NCBI GenBank assembly: GCA_948472955.1
Contig: CAOKVW010000007.1
Span: 1-36,567, forward strand
Reading direction: 5' to 3'
Length of the DNA: 36,567 nucleotides
DNA from: an uncultured Clostridium sp.
Lineage (GTDB): Bacteria; Bacillota; Clostridia; TANB77; CAG-508
In this document: piece after piece, positions 16,864 to 25,987 of the stretch
Layout: each line of letters starts with the position of its first letter
Position numbering within the stretch: the first letter of the stretch is position 1
Program-made: the position numbers and the translations under genes
The notes under the pieces: model-generated
What the model was told of the DNA's origin: nothing
Databases searched by the model: none
Seen by the model: only the letters and a program-made list of their open reading frames with translations

Positions 16864-17323
16864 TTGGCAAGTATAGAAGAAAGAGTAGAGGCTTTAATCA
16901 AGCCAACCATTGAAAAAATGGAATATGACTTATATGATGTAGAATATGCGAAAGAAGGTAAAAATTATTTTTTACGAATACTGATAGACAAACCAGAAGG
17001 AATTGATTTAGAGGATTGCGAGAAAGTAAATAATGCGATTAATGATTTATTAGATGAAGCAGATTATATCAAAGAACAATACTTTCTAGAGGTATCTTCA
17101 CCTGGCATTGAAAGAGTATTAAGAAAGAATAAGCATATCGAACAAAATATAGGGAAAGAAATTCAAGTTAAATTATTCAAAAAAGATGAAAGACGGAAAA
17201 AAAGAATATCAAGGAATCCTGTTAGGATGGAAAGAAGAAATACTAACCATAGAAAGTGAAGTAGAAGAAATAGAAATCGAACGTAAAAATGTAGCACAAA
17301 TAAAGACAATTTATCATTGGTAA
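16864..17323 (+). CDS. rimP: Ribosome maturation factor RimP (+1 frame change at CGG 17194)
   Basis: RimP helps assemble the 30S subunit. AAAGGAGGAAGAT precedes the TTG at 16864, which gives ASIEERVEALIKP, a normal RimP start; the ATG upstream at 16804 lies in the repeat D arm and is artificial. LRILIDKPEGIDLEDCE and FLEVSSPGIER are RimP landmarks. The zero frame meets CGG at 17194 and then reads KKRISRNPVRMERR, which is not RimP. In the +1 frame it reads KKEYQGILLGWKEEILTIES ... TIYHW to 17323, the proper SH3-like C-terminus, for a total of 152 residues. If the C of CGGA is skipped, GGA gives Gly in front of KKEYQG, which fits the usual G in this loop. Confidence 0.88.
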
Positions 17324-17345
17324 AGGAAAGGAAAGTGATTAAAAA

Positions 17346-18485
17346 ATGAAGGAACAAGCAATTGACAATAAAGAATTAATTTTAGCATTGGAGGAATTAG
17401 AAAAAGAAAAGGGAATTCAGAAGGAGTATTTATTAGAATCCATTGAAACAGCATTAGTAACAGCCTATAAAAGAAACTTTGAGTCATTAGAAAATGTAAA
17501 AGTACAAATGGACCAAAAAACAGGTGCCACTCATGTATATGCCTTAAAAAAAGTAATGAAAAGGGTAAATGATAAAGATGTGCAAATCAATGTAAAAGAG
17601 GCACAAAAAATCAATCCAGATTACAAAGAAGGAGATATGGTTGAAATAGAAATTGTGCCAAGAGATTTTGGTAGAATTGCAGCACAGACAGCAAAACAAG
17701 TTATCATCCAAAAATTAAGAGAAGCAGAAAGAGAAATTATTTATACAGAATTTAATGATAGAAAAGGAGAAATTGTCTCTGGTTTAGTTCAAAAAGCAGA
17801 CCACAATATTGTAGTAATGGATTTAGGAAAGTTGGAAGGAGTAATGCCTTCCAAAGAACAGATTCCAACCGAGCATTACCATGTCAATGACAAAGTAAAA
17901 GGGTATGTATTAGAAGTGGAAAAAGGTGCAAAAGGAGCCCCACAAGTAATTGTATCTAGAAGTCATCCTGATTTTGTAAGAAAATTATTAGAATTCGAAA
18001 TACCAGAAATTTATGAGGGAGTAATCGAAATCAAGAGTGTTTCTAGAGACCCAGGATATAGAAGCAAAGTAGCAGTATATTCGCCAGACCCTAATATTGA
18101 CCCAGTAGGTTCATGTGTTGGACAAAAGGGAGTAAGAATTCAAAATGTAATCAACGAACTAAATGGAGAAAAAATTGATGTTATAGAATGGAATGAAGAC
18201 CCATCTATCTATATTGCTTCTGCCTTACTTCCAGCTCAAATATTGGCAGTGGATATTAAGGAGGAGGAAAAATTTGCTCAAGTCATTGTGCCAGATGACC
18301 AATTATCATTAGCTATTGGAAAATCAGGACAAAATGCAAGATTGGCAGCTAGATTGACAAATTGGAAAATAGATATTAAGTCAGAAACACAATTTAGAGA
18401 AATGTTAATGAATGCACAAAGTCAAGAAGCAGAAGAAACAGTAAATGAAATTGTAGAAGAAGCACAATCAGAGAACGAAGAATAA
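17346..18485 (+). CDS. nusA: Transcription termination/antitermination protein NusA
   Basis: 379 residues. An N-terminal RNA-polymerase-binding domain (about 1-130) is followed by an S1 domain (about 137-205: DRKGEIVSGLVQ ... VSRSHPDFV) and two KH domains (about 210-350), including DPVGSCVGQKGVRIQ and LSLAIGKSGQNARLAA. The acidic tail is short, as in Bacillota, without the C-terminal repeats of E. coli. It is second in the rimP operon, 22 bases after the rimP stop, with GGAAAG as ribosome site. Confidence 0.95.
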   Translation: MKEQAIDNKELILALEELEKEKGIQKEYLLESIETALVTAYKRNFESLENVKVQMDQKTGATHVYALKKVMKRVNDKDVQINVKEAQKINPDYKEGDMVEIEIVPRDFGRIAAQTAKQVIIQKLREAEREIIYTEFNDRKGEIVSGLVQKADHNIVVMDLGKLEGVMPSKEQIPTEHYHVNDKVKGYVLEVEKGAKGAPQVIVSRSHPDFVRKLLEFEIPEIYEGVIEIKSVSRDPGYRSKVAVYSPDPNIDPVGSCVGQKGVRIQNVINELNGEKIDVIEWNEDPSIYIASALLPAQILAVDIKEEEKFAQVIVPDDQLSLAIGKSGQNARLAARLTNWKIDIKSETQFREMLMNAQSQEAEETVNEIVEEAQSENEE

Positions 18486-18521
18486 GCGAATTAGTATAGA
18501 CATACAATAAAAAGGAAGGAC

Positions 18522-18654
18522 ACGTTTGAAAGATAATCGCCATTTTGCTAAAGCTGTTCGAGTGAAACGAGTTACAGATTTAGTATGCAATTTGCAAAGC
18601 AAATTGTATTCCTTAGAATAGCCTAGCCAAATAACAATTCTCTTCCAAACGAGG
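18522..18654. repeat. Palindromic element F between nusA and ylxR
   Basis: The ends CGTTTGAAAGATAATCG... and ...TTCTCTTCCAAACG are inverted copies over about 32 positions, with mismatches that are mostly G-U compatible. Inside are ATGCAATTTGC / GCAAATTGTAT and CTGTTCG / CGAGTTACAG hairpins. It interrupts an otherwise tightly packed operon. A TTG-started frame of 31 codons runs through it but resembles nothing. Confidence 0.65.
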
Positions 18655-18666
18655 AAAAATAAAGTT

Positions 18667-18927
18667 ATGAAAAATCAACCACAGAGAACTTGTATGGGAT
18701 GTAATAGCAAAAAGGATAAAAGAGATTTGATTCGAATTGTAAAAAATAAAGAAAATGAAATCAGTATTGATAGAACGGGAAAGCAAGAAGGTAGAGGTGC
18801 TTACTTATGTGATGATATACAATGCTTAGAAAAAGTCATCAAATCCAAAAGATTAGAAAAAATATTAGATAGTAAAATAGCAGAAGAAATTTATGAAAAT
18901 TTAAGAGGTGTGATTCTTGATAAATAA
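18667..18927 (+). CDS. ylxR: YlxR/RnpM family RNA-binding protein
   Basis: 86 residues of the DUF448 family: RTCMGCNSKKDKRDLIRIV near the N-terminus and GRGAYLC in the middle. In other Bacillota the protein has been linked to RNase P modulation. It sits at its usual place between nusA and ylxQ and overlaps the next start by 11 bases. Confidence 0.9.
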   Translation: MKNQPQRTCMGCNSKKDKRDLIRIVKNKENEISIDRTGKQEGRGAYLCDDIQCLEKVIKSKRLEKILDSKIAEEIYENLRGVILDK

Positions 18928-19237
18928 TAAAATATTAGGTTTAATCGGATTAGCAGCAAGAGCTAGAAAGGTTTGTTTTGGAGCAGATAGTGTAGCATTA
19001 CAAGTCAAAAAGAAAAAAGTTCACTTAATCATAGTAGCCAAAAATGCATCCGATAGAACCAAAGACAAATTTAGAAATATAAGTGACGAATATGATATAC
19101 CAATTATCATAGAAGGAGAGATTGAAATTTTGAGCAAAGCCATTGGAAAATCCAATAAAGCAATTATTGGAATAGAAGATAGTCATTTAGCCAGCGAAAT
19201 ACAAAAAATAAATAATGGGGGTGAACTTATTGGGTAA
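18917..19237 (+). CDS. ylxQ: L7Ae-family K-turn RNA-binding protein
   Basis: 106 residues. A TTG start at 18917 follows [25 protein letters not shown] and [17 protein letters not shown] are typical of the ribosomal L7Ae/L30e/YlxQ group. It lies in the conserved nusA-ylxR-ylxQ-infB order and its end overlaps the infB start. Confidence 0.88.
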   Translation: MINNKILGLIGLAARARKVCFGADSVALQVKKKKVHLIIVAKNASDRTKDKFRNISDEYDIPIIIEGEIEILSKAIGKSNKAIIGIEDSHLASEIQKINNGGELIG

Positions 19238-22070
19238 GATAAAAATACATGAAATTGCAAAGAAATTAGGCTTAACCAGTAAAGAAATATTAGATGTAGC
19301 AACTAAATTAAAGATAGACGTAAAAAGTCATTTGAGTGGAGTAGAGGAAGACGAAGCAAAGAAAATAGAAAGTGCATTAACTAAAAAAGAAGGAAAAAAG
19401 AAAGAGGAAAAGGAAAAAAACGTGAAAAAAGAAGAAAAGGCACCAGTTATCATTAGAAGAGAAGTTATTATAGCACAAGAAGAACCAGAAAAGAAAACAG
19501 AAGTAGTGAAAAAACAAGAAAAGAAAAATAATGTTGGTTTTGTGGAAAGAAGACAAAACAAAGATTATAATATCGTTTATCGTAATAAGCCAAATAAACC
19601 AATGACGGTTAGTGAATTATTTGGTCTTAAAAAAGAAGAACCAAAACAGGAGGAGCTAGTTAAAGAAGAGATACAACCAAAAGTAGAACCTGTTAAAACG
19701 AACGTAGAAGAGAAACAAGAGCCAACCACACCAAGAGTACAAACAAAGGAAGCCCCTAGAACTAGAAATACAGAGAGACCATTGAATCAAAATAGAGACA
19801 ATAGAAATAATAACTATAATAATAGAAATAGAAATCAAAATAACTCCAATAATAATTATAGAAATAATAATTTCAACAGAAACCATAATGACAATAGAGG
19901 AAATTATAATAACAATGGTAATAATAGATTTAATAATAATAGAAATAATGGGGAAAGATATGGAAGAAGACCATTAGATGAAAAGGGAATTGAGAAAAAC
20001 ATCAAAAACATTATGGCAGTAGAGACTGGCGAAAAAGAAAATGTAAGAGAATACAACAGAGGGCAAGATAAGCAAAGAAATAATAGATTTGATGAAAATA
20101 GAACCAATAAGAAATCCAAAACCAGAAGAAATAATGCTGGAAATGATTTTGACGAGGGTAAATTAAAAAATCTAAAACAAACCAATCGTTTATCCAATAT
20201 GTTTGATGACCAAGATGGTGGTATGTTAGATTACTATGATTTAACAACAGAGCGTGGAAGAAGAGGAAAGAAGAGAAATAACAAAAATCAAGAAGAAAGA
20301 ACAAAACAAAAAATCTTCAAATTAACCGATATTGAAATCCCAGAAAGTATTACGGTAAAAGACTTTGCTGCTGAAATGAAAAAAACAACAGCTGAAGTTA
20401 TCAAAAAATTATTAGGTTATGGAATCATGGCATCTATCAACAATGAGGTTGATTTTGATACCGCTTATCTGATTGCACAAGAATTTGGAATTAATGCTAC
20501 GAAAAAAGAAACCGTAACAGAAGAGGACATTTTATTTGATGATTCAGAAGATAGAGCAGAAGATTTAGAGACAAGACCACCAGTTATTGTTGTTATGGGA
20601 CACGTAGACCATGGTAAAACTTCATTGTTAGATGCGGTTAGAAAAACCAATGTCATTGAAGGAGAAGCAGGTGGTATTACCCAAGCGATTGGTGCGTATA
20701 AAGTAAAAGTAAAAGATAGAGAAATTACTTTCTTAGATACACCAGGGCATGAAGCCTTTACAGCCATGAGAGCAAGAGGGGCTCAAATTACTGATATTGC
20801 TATTTTAGTCGTGGCTGCCAATGATGGCGTAAAACCACAAACGATAGAAGCGATTAATCATGCTAAATCAGCAGAAATACCAATCATTGTAGCAGTCAAT
20901 AAAATGGATTTACCAGATGCCAATATGGATAAAGTAAAACAAGAATTAATGGCGTATGAATTGGTACCAGAAGAATGGGGAGGAGACACTATTTTTGTGC
21001 CAATCTCTGCTAAGAAAAATGAAAATATTGACCAATTATTAGAAATGGTATTATTAGAAGCCGATGTTTTAGAATTAAAAGCAAATCCAAATAAACAATC
21101 CAAAGGAACTGTCATCGAAGCAAGACTAGATAAGGCAAAGGGTGCTATTGCGACGATGTTGGTGCAAAGAGGAACATTAGATGTGGGAGATACGATTGTA
21201 GTAGGTTCATCCATTGGTAGAATCAGAGCCATGAAAGATGACAAAGGTAAAAGCGTAAAAGCTGCTGGTCCTTCTACACCAGTAGAAATTATGGGACTAA
21301 CGGAAGTACCATCAGCAGGAGATACTTTCTATGAGGTTAAAAATGAAAAAATGGCAAAACATCTAATTGAAAGAAGAAAACGTCAAGAAAGAGAAAAGGC
21401 AATTAATAGCACAACGAAAGTAACGCTAGATAATCTATTTAGTCAAATGGAAGAAGGAAATCTAAAAGTATTGAATTTAATTGTAAAAGCAGATGTACAA
21501 GGTTCCGTAGAAGCAGTAAAACAGTCTTTAGAGAAATTAGCGAATGAAGAAGTTAGAGTGAAAGTAATTCACGCAGCAGCAGGAGCGGTTAATCAATCGG
21601 ATGTTACACTTGCTAAAGTGTCAAATGCTATTATCATTGCCTTTAACGTAAGACCAGATAATATGGCAAAAGAAATGGCAGAAAAAGATGAAGTAGAAAT
21701 TAAACAATATTCTATCATTTATCAGGCCATTGAAGATGTAGAAGCTGCTATGAAGGGAATGTTAGACCCAGAATTTGAAGAAAAAGTAATTGGAAATGTG
21801 GAAGTAAGACAAACCTTTAGAATTTCTAATGTGGGAACTATTGCAGGTGGCTATGTACTAAGTGGAAAAGTAGAGAGAAATGCAGGCGTGAGAGTGATTC
21901 GAGAGAATGTAGTTATTCATGATGGTCATTTGGCAACTTTGAAGAGGTTTAAGGATGAGGTAAAAGAAGTCGGTAAAGGCTTTGAGTGTGGTATACAAAT
22001 CGAGGATTATAACGATATCAAGGAAGGCGACACGATTGAGGTGTATGTCATGGAAGAAATTAAAAGATAA
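19230..22070 (+). CDS. infB: Translation initiation factor IF-2
   Basis: About 946 residues from a TTG at 19230, chosen because GGGGGTG lies six bases upstream and the product starts [14 protein letters not shown]; the ATG at 19215 overlaps that ribosome site. IF2_N domains lie at both ends of a long linker. The linker includes Lys/Glu-rich (about 50-90) and extreme Asn/Arg-rich (about 180-240) stretches of low complexity. The GTPase has G1 GHVDHGKTS (457-465), DTPGHEAF and NKMD, followed by the beta-barrel and C-terminal fMet-tRNA-binding domains. It contains no in-frame CGG. Confidence 0.95.
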   Translation: MGKIKIHEIAKKLGLTSKEILDVATKLKIDVKSHLSGVEEDEAKKIESALTKKEGKKKEEKEKNVKKEEKAPVIIRREVIIAQEEPEKKTEVVKKQEKKNNVGFVERRQNKDYNIVYRNKPNKPMTVSELFGLKKEEPKQEELVKEEIQPKVEPVKTNVEEKQEPTTPRVQTKEAPRTRNTERPLNQNRDNRNNNYNNRNRNQNNSNNNYRNNNFNRNHNDNRGNYNNNGNNRFNNNRNNGERYGRRPLDEKGIEKNIKNIMAVETGEKENVREYNRGQDKQRNNRFDENRTNKKSKTRRNNAGNDFDEGKLKNLKQTNRLSNMFDDQDGGMLDYYDLTTERGRRGKKRNNKNQEERTKQKIFKLTDIEIPESITVKDFAAEMKKTTAEVIKKLLGYGIMASINNEVDFDTAYLIAQEFGINATKKETVTEEDILFDDSEDRAEDLETRPPVIVVMGHVDHGKTSLLDAVRKTNVIEGEAGGITQAIGAYKVKVKDREITFLDTPGHEAFTAMRARGAQITDIAILVVAANDGVKPQTIEAINHAKSAEIPIIVAVNKMDLPDANMDKVKQELMAYELVPEEWGGDTIFVPISAKKNENIDQLLEMVLLEADVLELKANPNKQSKGTVIEARLDKAKGAIATMLVQRGTLDVGDTIVVGSSIGRIRAMKDDKGKSVKAAGPSTPVEIMGLTEVPSAGDTFYEVKNEKMAKHLIERRKRQEREKAINSTTKVTLDNLFSQMEEGNLKVLNLIVKADVQGSVEAVKQSLEKLANEEVRVKVIHAAAGAVNQSDVTLAKVSNAIIIAFNVRPDNMAKEMAEKDEVEIKQYSIIYQAIEDVEAAMKGMLDPEFEEKVIGNVEVRQTFRISNVGTIAGGYVLSGKVERNAGVRVIRENVVIHDGHLATLKRFKDEVKEVGKGFECGIQIEDYNDIKEGDTIEVYVMEEIKR

Positions 22071-22080
22071 TATACTACTT

Positions 22081-22133
22081 TTGCTTCGTTTTAAGCAAAA
22101 TTGTCCCCACTGGTTCTGGGATAAAATGGGGAC
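22081..22133 (+). repeat. Two small hairpins after infB
   Basis: TTTGCTT / AAGCAAA followed by GTCCCCA / TGGGGAC. There is no T tract, so they are not an obvious terminator. The GGGGAC arms resemble the cores of elements D and E. Confidence 0.45.
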
Positions 22134-22154
22134 AAAGAATAGGAGGAAATTAAA

Positions 22155-22334
22155 ATGCCCAATAAACATAAAATGAGAAAAAGTTATTATGAAAAAATGC
22201 AAGAATGGAAGAAAAAACAAGAATTAGAAAAGGATGCGAAGAAACTTGATATACAAAAGGAAAGAATCATAAGAGATTATCAAAATATAGGTAGAACGGA
22301 TTTTCAAGAGCCACAATGTGATGAAGAAAGATAA
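22155..22334 (+). CDS. Small basic protein between infB and rbfA
   Basis: 59 residues: starts MPNKHKMRKSYYEKMQEWKK, then a Lys/Glu helix, and ends QEPQCDEER. AGGAGG lies eight bases before the ATG and the gene fits the operon spacing, with rbfA starting 18 bases after its stop. It is predicted to be mostly helical, with no membrane segment. I do not recognise a family. Its place suggests a link to ribosome assembly, which is only context. Confidence 0.65.
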   Translation: MPNKHKMRKSYYEKMQEWKKKQELEKDAKKLDIQKERIIRDYQNIGRTDFQEPQCDEER

Positions 22335-22351
22335 AAAGGGAGGAAGATAAG

Positions 22352-22711
22352 ATGCCAGAGAACCAAGCAAGATTAGGTCGTATTGAAGAAGAATATAGAA
22401 AAGAGCTTAGTCAAATTATCGGTTATGAGTTAAAAAATCCGAATGTGACAGGTTTAATTAGTGTGACAAAAGTAAAAGTTAGTAATGACCTTAAATATGC
22501 TAGGGTGTATGTTAGTATATTAAATGCAAAGAACTTGAAAGATACGTTAGCAGGACTTAAAAAGTCATCTGGTTTTATTAGAAGCGAATTGGCGAAAAGA
22601 GTCAATTTGAGAAATACACCAGAGTTAGTGTTTGAGTTGGATGATTCATTGGAATATGGGGCAAAGATAGATACGATATTGAAGGAGATTATGCCTAAAA
22701 AAGAGGATTAA
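22352..22711 (+). CDS. rbfA: Ribosome-binding factor A
   Basis: 119 residues with the KH-like RbfA fold: RIEEEYRKELSQII, the SVTKVKVSNDLKYARVYVS strand pair and the C-terminal RTTPEL-like segment NTPELVFELDDSLEYG. It matures the 30S subunit, 5' end of 16S rRNA. GGGAGGAAG precedes the ATG. It follows infB in the conserved order. Confidence 0.93.
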   Translation: MPENQARLGRIEEEYRKELSQIIGYELKNPNVTGLISVTKVKVSNDLKYARVYVSILNAKNLKDTLAGLKKSSGFIRSELAKRVNLRNTPELVFELDDSLEYGAKIDTILKEIMPKKED

Positions 22712-22750
22712 CTTTTTCATAACGAATGAAATAAATTAGGAGGAAAGAAA

Positions 22751-23707
22751 ATGACTTTAGATGAAATTTTAGAAGAAATAAAAAAAGCAGAAAGTATCGT
22801 TATTTTAACCCATGAGTCACCAGATGGAGATGCTATGGGGAGTAGCTTAGCTATGAAATTAATGTTACAAGAACTAAATAAGCAATCAGATGTCATCATT
22901 CCAGAATATCCAAGAATGTTTCAATTTTTGCCATCAGCTAGTGACATTAAAATGGACTCTGAAAGAAAGAAATATGACTTAGCCATTTCGGTAGATTGTG
23001 GTAACTTTAAGAGACTGGCAAAAATTGAATATTTTGAAAATGCTCAAAAAACAATTGTAATTGACCATCATGGAAGTAATAATATGTATGGAGACTTAAA
23101 CTACGTGAATCCAGCATCACCAGCTTGTTGTGAAATATTAATCAGTATGGCAGAATATTTTGGTGTTAAAATTACAAGAGAAATAGGAACTTGTATTATG
23201 ACAGGAATTATCACAGATACAGGTGGTTTTCGTTATAGTGGCATTACACCAGATACTTTTGAATATACAGCTGAATTGATTCGAGTAGGAGTTGATATTC
23301 CCGATATTTATAAAAGGACAATGGGAACCAAGACAAAAGCAAACTTTGAATTAACGAAAAGAGTAGTCGATAGAATGGAATTACTAGAAGATGGAAAGGT
23401 TTCTTTTAGTTATATGACATCTCAAGATGAACGAGAAGTCAATGCAGAACCAGGGGACCACGATGGATTAGTGAATATTGGAAAAGATATTGAAGGAGTA
23501 CAAGTTGCTATCTTTATTAGACAAAAAGAGGATGAAGATGTTTACAAAGTATCATTACGTTCGGAAGATGGTATTAATGTATCTGATATTTGCTTATTAT
23601 TTGGTGGTGGCGGACATAGCAGAGCAGCAGGAGCATTAGTAAAAGGAAATATACAGGAAGTAAAAGAAAAATTAATGAAAGAAATAAAAAAATGGATGGA
23701 ATCATAA
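22751..23707 (+). CDS. nrnA: DHH/DHHA1 phosphoesterase, nanoRNase/pAp phosphatase
   Basis: 318 residues. The DHH domain has THESPDGDAMGSS (about 17-29), DCGN and DHHG (about 101), and the DHHA1 domain has GGGGHSRAAG near the C-terminus. NrnA degrades very short RNAs and 3'-phosphoadenosine 5'-phosphate. It sits between rbfA and truB, the usual order in Bacillota, and overlaps truB by 16 bases. Confidence 0.9.
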   Translation: MTLDEILEEIKKAESIVILTHESPDGDAMGSSLAMKLMLQELNKQSDVIIPEYPRMFQFLPSASDIKMDSERKKYDLAISVDCGNFKRLAKIEYFENAQKTIVIDHHGSNNMYGDLNYVNPASPACCEILISMAEYFGVKITREIGTCIMTGIITDTGGFRYSGITPDTFEYTAELIRVGVDIPDIYKRTMGTKTKANFELTKRVVDRMELLEDGKVSFSYMTSQDEREVNAEPGDHDGLVNIGKDIEGVQVAIFIRQKEDEDVYKVSLRSEDGINVSDICLLFGGGGHSRAAGALVKGNIQEVKEKLMKEIKKWMES

Positions 23708-24570
23708 TTATCAATAAATCAAAAAATTGCACATCACATGATATCGTACAAAAAGCAAAAAAGATATTTCATGAAAAAGTAGGACATACAGGAACATTAG
23801 ACCCAATGGCAACTGGTGTGTTGCCATTATTAATAGGAAAAGGTACGTTGTGTTCAAAATATCTAATCCATCATGATAAAGTGTATGATGTGGAATTAAC
23901 ACTAGGAGTAAAGACCGATACCGCAGACAGTGAGGGGGCTGTAACGGAACGAAAAGACATACCACAAGAAATTTTTCAAAAGGATAAGATAGAAGAAATA
24001 CTAAAATGTTTTATAGGAAAACAAGAACAAATACCACCCATGTATTCGGCGATTAAAGTAAAAGGGAAAAAATTGTATGAGTATGCACGTAAAGGGCAAA
24101 CCATAAAAATACAACCAAGACAAATTGAAATTTATGAAATAAAATTACTACAAACGGAAGAAGAACAAAAACAAATTCGATTTCGAGTCGCATGTTCAAA
24201 AGGTACTTATATTAGGAGCTTGTGTGAAGATATTGCAGAGAGATTGGGAACAGTTGGTTACATGTCTGGTTTAAATCGAATGCAAGTAGGAGATTTTAAG
24301 ATAGCAGATGCAGTAGACATGGATGAATTAGAGAAAAACATACAAGATACAAAATTTGTAGAACGACATTTTATTACGTTAGAAAAGTTGTTTCAAGAAA
24401 ATGGGTCTATCCATTTAGATGATAGAAAGCTACAATTGTTTTTAAATGGTGTTAGATTAACACAAAAAATAAAATATGGAAATTATCGAATTTATCATAA
24501 TGATATTTTTATAGGAATCGGAGTCGTCGAAAATCAATTATTAAAAAGAGATATTGTATTAAATTTTTAA
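23692..24570 (+). CDS. truB: tRNA pseudouridine-55 synthase
   Basis: 292 residues. GHTGTLDPMATGVLP carries the catalytic aspartate, and MYSAIKVKGKKLYEYAR and CSKGTYIRSLCED are family signatures. It forms pseudouridine 55 in the tRNA T loop. It starts inside the end of nrnA and is the last gene of the operon. No terminator is evident right after it. Confidence 0.93.
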   Translation: MDGIIIINKSKNCTSHDIVQKAKKIFHEKVGHTGTLDPMATGVLPLLIGKGTLCSKYLIHHDKVYDVELTLGVKTDTADSEGAVTERKDIPQEIFQKDKIEEILKCFIGKQEQIPPMYSAIKVKGKKLYEYARKGQTIKIQPRQIEIYEIKLLQTEEEQKQIRFRVACSKGTYIRSLCEDIAERLGTVGYMSGLNRMQVGDFKIADAVDMDELEKNIQDTKFVERHFITLEKLFQENGSIHLDDRKLQLFLNGVRLTQKIKYGNYRIYHNDIFIGIGVVENQLLKRDIVLNF

Positions 24571-24589
24571 TTTTTATTCGTTTTATATA

Positions 24590-24618
24590 TTGAAAAGTTT
24601 TAATTAATAATGTAAAAT
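24590..24618 (+). promoter_or_regulatory. Promoter of the pilin-like gene
   Basis: TTGAAA (24590-24595), a 17-base spacer, TAAAAT (24613-24618). Confidence 0.65.
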
Positions 24619-24662
24619 AAAAACAAATAAAGAAGAAAACTATAATAAAGGAGAAGCGGAAT

Positions 24663-25877
24663 ATGGGAGATAGACTGAAACAAGAGAGAGCAATAACATT
24701 AATTACACTTGTAATAACTATTATTGTATTATCAATTTTAGCAGGAATAACGATAGCAACATTAACAGGAGAAAATGGAATAGTAACAAAGTCAATTAGT
24801 AGCAAAGAGAAAAGAATAATAGCAGAAGAAAAAGAGCAAATTAGGTTAGCCTATAATGCGGCAATGATGAAGCAATATGAAGCGGGGAATAATTTTAGCA
24901 TTACAGCAAGTGAATTGCAAATACAATTAGATGCACTAAATGTAGTGACGACAGTAGATGGAGAGCCAATTACAGTAACTTTTGATAAAAGTAAGAATAT
25001 ATATACAGTCGAAAGTAATGGAAATATAACAGGGCCAAAAAATTCAGGTGGAGAGATAGAAGAAAAGCCTTTGCAAGAAATTAGTTCAATGCATTATGGA
25101 GAATACATTGATTATAAAGTAGATTTGGGAATAGATGGAGACCAAGATGGAGATACTAATGATATAGATGATTGGAGAATTTTTTATAAAGATGATAGTG
25201 GAAATATATTTATTATAGCAGCAGATTATTTACCAAATAGTAAATTACCATCTCAAACTAATATGGGGACAGCAAGAGACTATCCATATTCAGCATATTG
25301 GCCATCAGCAAGTAATTTGACAAGGGCAGGCTCATCGGCAATTAGTAGTAATGTAGCAAAGAAGTATATGTTTAGTTGGCTAACTCATAATTTGTATAAT
25401 ACAAATCAGAATGTAAAGGCAGTAGCAGCTTTATTAGACACAGCAGCATGGGAGAGTTTTGCAACAGGAATAAGCGGAGCAGAAGCAATAGGAGGACCAA
25501 CACTAGAGATGTATGTAGCAAGTTGGAATGCAAAAGGATATACAACTATATATTGTAATAATAGTACAAATGTAGGATATTATGTAGGAACAGATAATAG
25601 GCCAACAAATTATTTATTAAATATATCATCTGATATAGATGGATATGCAGATACATTATATTATCCACATACAAGTGCTTTTGGTAATTGTTCTGGATAC
25701 TGGTTGGCTACACCTTCAGCTGAAAGTAATACTTATTTAATGGGACTGGACTTTACAGGTAGTATCCAACGTAGTGTTTATGATGGTAATTACTATGGTG
25801 TACGTCCTATAGTTTCTCTACCACCTGAAACTAAAGTAACAAGAGGAAAAGATGGGGTTTGGGAAATACTACAATAA
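24663..25877 (+). CDS. Type IV pilin-like surface protein with DUF6273-like C-terminal domain
   Basis: 404 residues. A short basic leader (MGDRLKQER) precedes a single hydrophobic helix (about residues 10-35: AITLITLVITIIVLSILAG) like the N-terminal helix of prepilin-type proteins, although the canonical Gly-Phe cleavage pair is replaced by ER-AITL. A helical stalk and a secreted domain follow. The C-terminal part ends GYWLATPSA ... YYGVRPIVSL, resembling the DUF6273/C-type-lectin-like modules of clostridial surface proteins. The last ~55 codons use T-ending codons (GGT, CGT, CCT, GCT) while the rest of the gene uses A-ending ones (GGA, AGA, CCA, GCA), a sign of cassette replacement. AAAGGAGAAG is the ribosome site. 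Confidence 0.7.
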   Translation: MGDRLKQERAITLITLVITIIVLSILAGITIATLTGENGIVTKSISSKEKRIIAEEKEQIRLAYNAAMMKQYEAGNNFSITASELQIQLDALNVVTTVDGEPITVTFDKSKNIYTVESNGNITGPKNSGGEIEEKPLQEISSMHYGEYIDYKVDLGIDGDQDGDTNDIDDWRIFYKDDSGNIFIIAADYLPNSKLPSQTNMGTARDYPYSAYWPSASNLTRAGSSAISSNVAKKYMFSWLTHNLYNTNQNVKAVAALLDTAAWESFATGISGAEAIGGPTLEMYVASWNAKGYTTIYCNNSTNVGYYVGTDNRPTNYLLNISSDIDGYADTLYYPHTSAFGNCSGYWLATPSAESNTYLMGLDFTGSIQRSVYDGNYYGVRPIVSLPPETKVTRGKDGVWEILQ

Positions 25878-25941
25878 GTAATAATTAATATAAAATTTAG
25901 TGAACATGGATAAAATATTTAATAGAAATTAGTAATATAAA

Positions 25942-25987
25942 AAAATCATCTTCATATATTTAAAAGGAAATGAAGGTGATTTTTTTG
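25942..25987 (+). terminator. Terminator of the pilin-like gene, overlapping the next gene's start
   Basis: AAAATCATCTTCAT pairs with ATGAAGGTGATTTT over 14 positions (one G-U), followed by a T run. The 3' arm contains GAAGGTG, the probable ribosome site of the next gene. Confidence 0.75.

Noticed and set aside
18526..18621. 31-codon frame starting at TTG between nusA and ylxR
   Set aside because: It lies wholly inside palindromic element F and resembles no protein; the inverted repeat explains the sequence better.
24663..25877. Diversity-generating retroelement target
   Set aside because: The C-terminal fold is suggestive, but no reverse transcriptase, template repeat or adenine-biased variable repeat is visible in the window.
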